IMG/VR virus record: IMGVR_UViG_3300017782_000112
Location: 1-31,670 of that record
Origin: a virus
Strand: one strand, 5' to 3'
DNA length: 31,670 bases
Below are positions 28,565-31,670 of the stretch, piece after piece. The notes beneath the pieces were generated by a model. The model was not told the origin of the DNA and did not search any database. It was given only the letters and a program-made list of their open reading frames with translations. A program made the translations under genes and the position numbers. Position 1 is the first letter of the stretch, and every line of letters starts with the position of its first letter.

Positions 28565-30772
28565 TTAAAACCTAAATACAAGGACATCATAGTCCTCGTC
28601 TCCTGAAAAAATTTGATAAGAACTGTTTTCAGTTCTTACATCTGCTCGTTCCATTCTTATATAATTTGTACCACTTGTACCAACATAGTAATTAGAGTCT
28701 GTTTTTACATTTACTGCATGCCATTGACTTAATCCTCCACTACCGTACCCAGCCGTGTTTAAATTAAAGCTACTACCATTTCCGGTTCCTGTGTATCGTG
28801 CGACTAATCTAGGCTGTCTCTTACTTATATCTAGTCTTTTATTTCCTGATACATCGAAGCATTCCATTCCATAAGCAGGAGGATCAATAGTACCTGTGAG
28901 AGTAAAAGTCTTTGTCTTAGATACTCCAGAACTATTTAAGTGAGTAAATACAGCAACCATACTATAGGTTGCTCCTGCTGACCCATTTACTGTTAGAGTT
29001 ATTCCATTTACGGCAGACCCACTTCCTGTCTGCTCTCTCATCAATACATTACTTGTAGTATTTGCCGTACAGTTAGTAAGTGTAAAAACACCGTATACAT
29101 TATCAAGTATATCAAAGTTTGCAGACGAGCCTATCGCTCCATCCATTGTAACTTTAAAAGTATCCCCGTCTGATACATCTTGGGTTTGCGTAGTGGTTGC
29201 GTTCCCTTCTAGGCTATAAATATAAATACCTAAACTCGCTATTCTATCAGTTGTGCCAGTAGGTGCAGTTGTTACTGCGAATCTATCTGAGACTCCTCCA
29301 GCAGAAATAGTAGTAGCCAAGCATTTAAATGCAGTGGCGGATGCTACTTGACGTACATGTATGTAATCTTCATTGTCAACACTTTTGGAGGTACTTGTAT
29401 ATGAACTACTAGAAGTAGGCGCAGTCGCACTGCTTGTTACAGCAAATCCACCATTACCACTAGCTCTAGTTGCTGTAATAGTATTATTTATTCCGGTAAT
29501 CTGCCTTGTTGTTCTCTGGTCTGATCCCGTCGCTACATCCGCTAAGTCTGTAAAATAAAACTGAGTAGGAGTAGTATCTTCTACTACTGTATTATGAGCA
29601 AAGTTAGCTACTATACCTCCTACGTTCCATACTGTATATATAGTGTTGTTGTATGCGCTCGGCGCTGACTGCCTTATATGCATCCACTGGGAATTTGTAG
29701 CAGTCTTTGCGTTAGCATTAAAAGTGCTTGGTGTAACTGATGAATTAGTTATCTGAAACGTTGCAGTACCTGTAATTCGCGAAACAGTTATAGCAGTGTC
29801 AATACCAGTTATTTGTACTGCTTGAGTATGTAGAGTACCGGGCTGAGCATCGTTTACATCCACAAAATCAAAATTATCCGGTTCATCATCCAGTTCTGAA
29901 AGTCTTGTTATTTCAACCTCTCCTGTAGACCCCACACTTGAATCAAATAAATTATCGCCTCCTAATGCCAGTGGAAGCCTTACAAACACTCTATAGGCTT
30001 CAGTATTGCCCTCAGTAGGGAGAACACTACTAAAAACAGGAATATCTGTACTACTACCCGCAGGCGCAGTTATGATATTCGATGCAGATGTGGGAGATCC
30101 AGATATAAAAAGTTTATATTGTGCACCTGTAGTAGTACTCCCTACACTTACAGTGGCAGAAGTAGCATCAAAGTCAATATCGAAATCATTTACGTAAAGA
30201 GTTGTGCCTGGTGTTTTGTACCCTACAGTAAGGGCTTCTCCTCCATCAAATGCACCTGCGGTATCTTCATCTTGGGATGCCCAGTAATATCGTGTTGAAT
30301 TTCGGGGGTGGCCACTAGCAAACTGATTACTTGTTTGCCACCCTGAGGAAGGTACGCTATTTGTAGTAGTCTTGGCAAACTTTAAAGTGCCACCACTTCC
30401 ATTTGACGAGGTGGTTACAGTAGTTGTGACGTTTGCACTATAAGGATTATTAGAGGTAACAGCTGAGATTACAGGAGCAGTTATAGTTACAGGTACTGAG
30501 ACTGAACCACTTAAAGTGTATGTACGTCCCTGATATGCTTGGTAATATACTATCGAATAAGTACCTGTACCAGTAAAATTGGTTATAGTTATAGTTGCGA
30601 CAACATTACTACCTCCGCCTCCGGAGTGCGAACCACTACAATTACTGGAAGATTGGAGCTGAATACCATAGTTTATAGTAAGCGACACTATAACGGTGTC
30701 ACCTTGCTCTACATTCTGAGACTGGGTGACATTTCCGCTTCGGATATCTGCACTAATATTGATTGTGGCCAT
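28565..30772 (-). CDS. Large tail fibre protein with two nested repeat pairs
   Basis: The 735-residue protein is almost entirely beta-type sequence rich in Thr, Ser, Val and Gly. Residues 301-395 and 405-501 are tandem copies of a domain of about 95 residues (F-x-F-x-D, then QITGI, then IHVRQ, ending in a G-G-x-x-x-x-F strand). Residues 14-100 and 528-632 form a second related pair (QN/QD-V-x-x-GDT, then a strand ending TLSG/TLTG-T/S). The last 100 residues, from YGMECFDVSGNKRLDIS, resemble the DUF6453-type start of the next fibre. The ATG lies next to the methyltransferase stop with GGGG upstream. It is likely to form an extended host-binding fibre; the receptor is unknown. Confidence 0.8.
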   Translation of the reverse strand: MATINISADIRSGNVTQSQNVEQGDTVIVSLTINYGIQLQSSSNCSGSHSGGGGSNVVATITITNFTGTGTYSIVYYQAYQGRTYTLSGSVSVPVTITAPVISAVTSNNPYSANVTTTVTTSSNGSGGTLKFAKTTTNSVPSSGWQTSNQFASGHPRNSTRYYWASQDEDTAGAFDGGEALTVGYKTPGTTLYVNDFDIDFDATSATVSVGSTTTGAQYKLFISGSPTSASNIITAPAGSSTDIPVFSSVLPTEGNTEAYRVFVRLPLALGGDNLFDSSVGSTGEVEITRLSELDDEPDNFDFVDVNDAQPGTLHTQAVQITGIDTAITVSRITGTATFQITNSSVTPSTFNANAKTATNSQWMHIRQSAPSAYNNTIYTVWNVGGIVANFAHNTVVEDTTPTQFYFTDLADVATGSDQRTTRQITGINNTITATRASGNGGFAVTSSATAPTSSSSYTSTSKSVDNEDYIHVRQVASATAFKCLATTISAGGVSDRFAVTTAPTGTTDRIASLGIYIYSLEGNATTTQTQDVSDGDTFKVTMDGAIGSSANFDILDNVYGVFTLTNCTANTTSNVLMREQTGSGSAVNGITLTVNGSAGATYSMVAVFTHLNSSGVSKTKTFTLTGTIDPPAYGMECFDVSGNKRLDISKRQPRLVARYTGTGNGSSFNLNTAGYGSGGLSQWHAVNVKTDSNYYVGTSGTNYIRMERADVRTENSSYQIFSGDEDYDVLVFRF

Positions 30773-30773
30773 T

Positions 30774-31367
30774 CTAACCCCATTGCTCTGCCATAGCAGC
30801 TGCTATTCCGAAATATGTAACGGATCGTTCATGTCCAGAACCGCCTCCAAGCATAGATTGCCCACTATTGCTCTGATTTCCCCAACGATTCTTTCCATTT
30901 ACCGTTCGAGGTTCTACATATTCTGTTTCTTGTAAAGGTGCCAAGCCCCTCATCCATAAACCTGTCTTCTTTGAAGCGTCTTCACCGTAGTTATAAGGCT
31001 GAATATATTGGGGCTTTGGCATAAACTCAAGTCGAGTGTTGATACAGCCGACTGGATTTTCGATGCACATATGTTTTACAGGTGCATTCCATAATGTTGC
31101 TATAAAAGTAAGAGCTTCTTCTGTTTTTTCCGCTCTTCCTTCGATTTTATTGTTCCAGTGGAGTCCGCTCGATGCTAGGTAAGTGCATGGAGGATGTATT
31201 ATTGCGAGATCCCATTCACTGCCGTACAAAACATCTACTACATCTCCTACTATATGCGGGCCGGGGGCTTCAGTAGGTAGTAAATCGCAAGAAATTGCGT
31301 CATGCCCCATAGCGATAAAGCAATCTCGTACAGTTCCACTAAACTCACAGCCTATTAGGACTCTCAT
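30774..31367 (-). CDS. Compact cytosine-C5 DNA methyltransferase-like protein
   Basis: The 197-residue protein has a SAM-binding start (MRVLIGCEFSGTVRDCF), the catalytic PPC motif at 59-61 (IIHPPCTYLASSG), and IENPVG at 102-107 in the place of the ENV motif. Later phrases KKTGLWMRGL and HERSVTYFGIAAAMAEQWG are typical of a short phage subfamily. At under 200 residues it lacks the long target-recognition region of ordinary C5 methyltransferases (usually over 300 residues). It may methylate phage DNA against host restriction, or act on free nucleotides or in base modification; the sequence does not decide. It overlaps the preceding gene by 23 bases and leads the late block. Confidence 0.83.
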   Translation of the reverse strand: MRVLIGCEFSGTVRDCFIAMGHDAISCDLLPTEAPGPHIVGDVVDVLYGSEWDLAIIHPPCTYLASSGLHWNNKIEGRAEKTEEALTFIATLWNAPVKHMCIENPVGCINTRLEFMPKPQYIQPYNYGEDASKKTGLWMRGLAPLQETEYVEPRTVNGKNRWGNQSNSGQSMLGGGSGHERSVTYFGIAAAMAEQWG

Positions 31368-31533
31368 AATCTTCTACTCTTATCACTGTGTCTTTTATAA
31401 TATCTTCAAATTCGCCCGAAGGTGTCCTTATTATAAATCTGTCGCTTACTCTATTGTTTAAGTAGGTTGGCATGACTCCTATAATTTCGAGTTCATGTCC
31501 CTTTGTCCAATGTTTGTATGTAATTTTTACCAA
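31345..31533 (-). CDS. Small hypothetical protein, first gene after promoter P1
   Basis: The 62-residue protein starts at a TTG (31533), chosen because GGAGG stands at ideal distance (6 bases) and no ATG or GTG start in this frame lies near. The sequence reads VKITYKHWTKGHELEIIGVMPTYLNNRVSDRFIIRTPSGEFEDIIKDTVIRVED, which looks like a small SH3-like beta barrel (strands ending in FIIRTPSGEFEDI and TVIRVED). No signal or membrane segment is present. Function unknown. The gene overlaps the methyltransferase start by 23 bases and so may serve partly to couple its translation. Confidence 0.75.
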   Translation of the reverse strand: MVKITYKHWTKGHELEIIGVMPTYLNNRVSDRFIIRTPSGEFEDIIKDTVIRVEDYESPNRL

Positions 31534-31554
31534 TTTACCCTCCGATTTTTAAGT

Positions 31555-31600
31555 ATTATACTGTCTTTCATCATCGAAGTCAAGCGTTATTTTTCTTAGG
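31555..31600 (-). promoter_or_regulatory. Sigma-70-type promoter P1 at the head of the late block
   Basis: The -35 is TTGACT at 31583-31578 and the -10 is TATAAT at 31560-31555, 17 bp apart. The shared upstream box is CCTAAGAAAAATA plus four bases (31600-31584). Predicted transcription start is near 31548, about 15 bases before the TTG start, with GGAGG between. This is the only promoter seen for the methyltransferase and fibre genes. Confidence 0.87.
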
Positions 31601-31670
31601 TATTATGATACACCGTTTATGCTTTTTGATTTTTACCAAAGTAGTACGTGAGGGGGAGCGCGCGGTCGCC
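31601..31670. other. Gene-free window end with GC-rich last 21 bases
   Basis: No reading frame is supported here. Bases 31601-31640 are AT-rich, while the last 21 bases are mostly G and C (AGGGGGAGCGCGCGGTCGCC at the very end), unlike the rest of the window. This could be part of a cohesive-end or packaging site, or only the edge of another feature; the window stops too soon to tell. Confidence 0.35.

Overview
This window is the late (structural) part of a tailed-phage genome with a lambda/HK97-like, long non-contractile tail (siphovirus). Every gene I accept lies on the minus strand, so the biological order runs from high to low coordinates. The DNA is AT-rich (about 40% GC by eye), starts are mostly preceded by AGGAG-type ribosome binding sites, and promoters are textbook sigma-70 sites. 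Together with two lipoprotein signals, other signal peptides and several protein types I associate with marine phages (DUF6321-like, DUF5872-like, DUF7936-like and EF-hand membrane proteins), this suggests a Gram-negative, probably marine proteobacterial host. That host is an inference.

Layout in transcription order: 31.6-26.5 kb holds a promoter, a small hypothetical gene, a compact cytosine-C5-methyltransferase-like protein, two tail-fibre proteins, a tail-fibre assembly chaperone and a DUF7936-like protein. 26.5-23.35 kb holds a second promoter and a run of six exported or membrane-anchored proteins of unknown role. 23.3-18.9 kb holds a third promoter, small terminase, small membrane proteins, a group of tiny Lys/Arg-rich proteins (one with an AT-hook), a lipoprotein, an EF-hand two-helix membrane protein, a DUF1353-like protein and large terminase. 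18.9-15.0 kb holds a fourth promoter, HNH endonuclease, portal, a small Pro/Ala/Lys-rich protein and a fused prohead protease/major capsid protein, ending in a UUCG terminator. 15.0-11.4 kb holds head-tail connectors, tail terminator and major tail protein, ending in a second UUCG terminator. 11.35-1 kb holds a fifth promoter, the tail chaperone pair G/GT made by programmed -1 frameshifting, the tape measure, and gpM-, gpL-, gpK-, gpI- and gpJ-like tail-tip proteins. gpJ runs off the window at base 1.

The most unusual regulatory feature is a repeated promoter cassette. Five sites, one at the head of each gene block, carry a near-perfect -35 and -10 with exactly 17 bp between them, and share an upstream box close to CCTAAGAAAAATA just before the -35. 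Two of the five place the predicted transcription start at or within a few bases of the ATG, implying leaderless mRNAs. Other points of interest are a slippery heptamer plus hairpin in the chaperone gene, an internal ribosome binding site that would release capsid protein from the protease fusion, foreign modules inserted in gpJ and gpL, and the exported-protein cassette.

No stretch longer than about 150 bases lacks a gene. I see no tRNA, rRNA, CRISPR array, insertion sequence, integrase, repressor, replication gene or clear endolysin.
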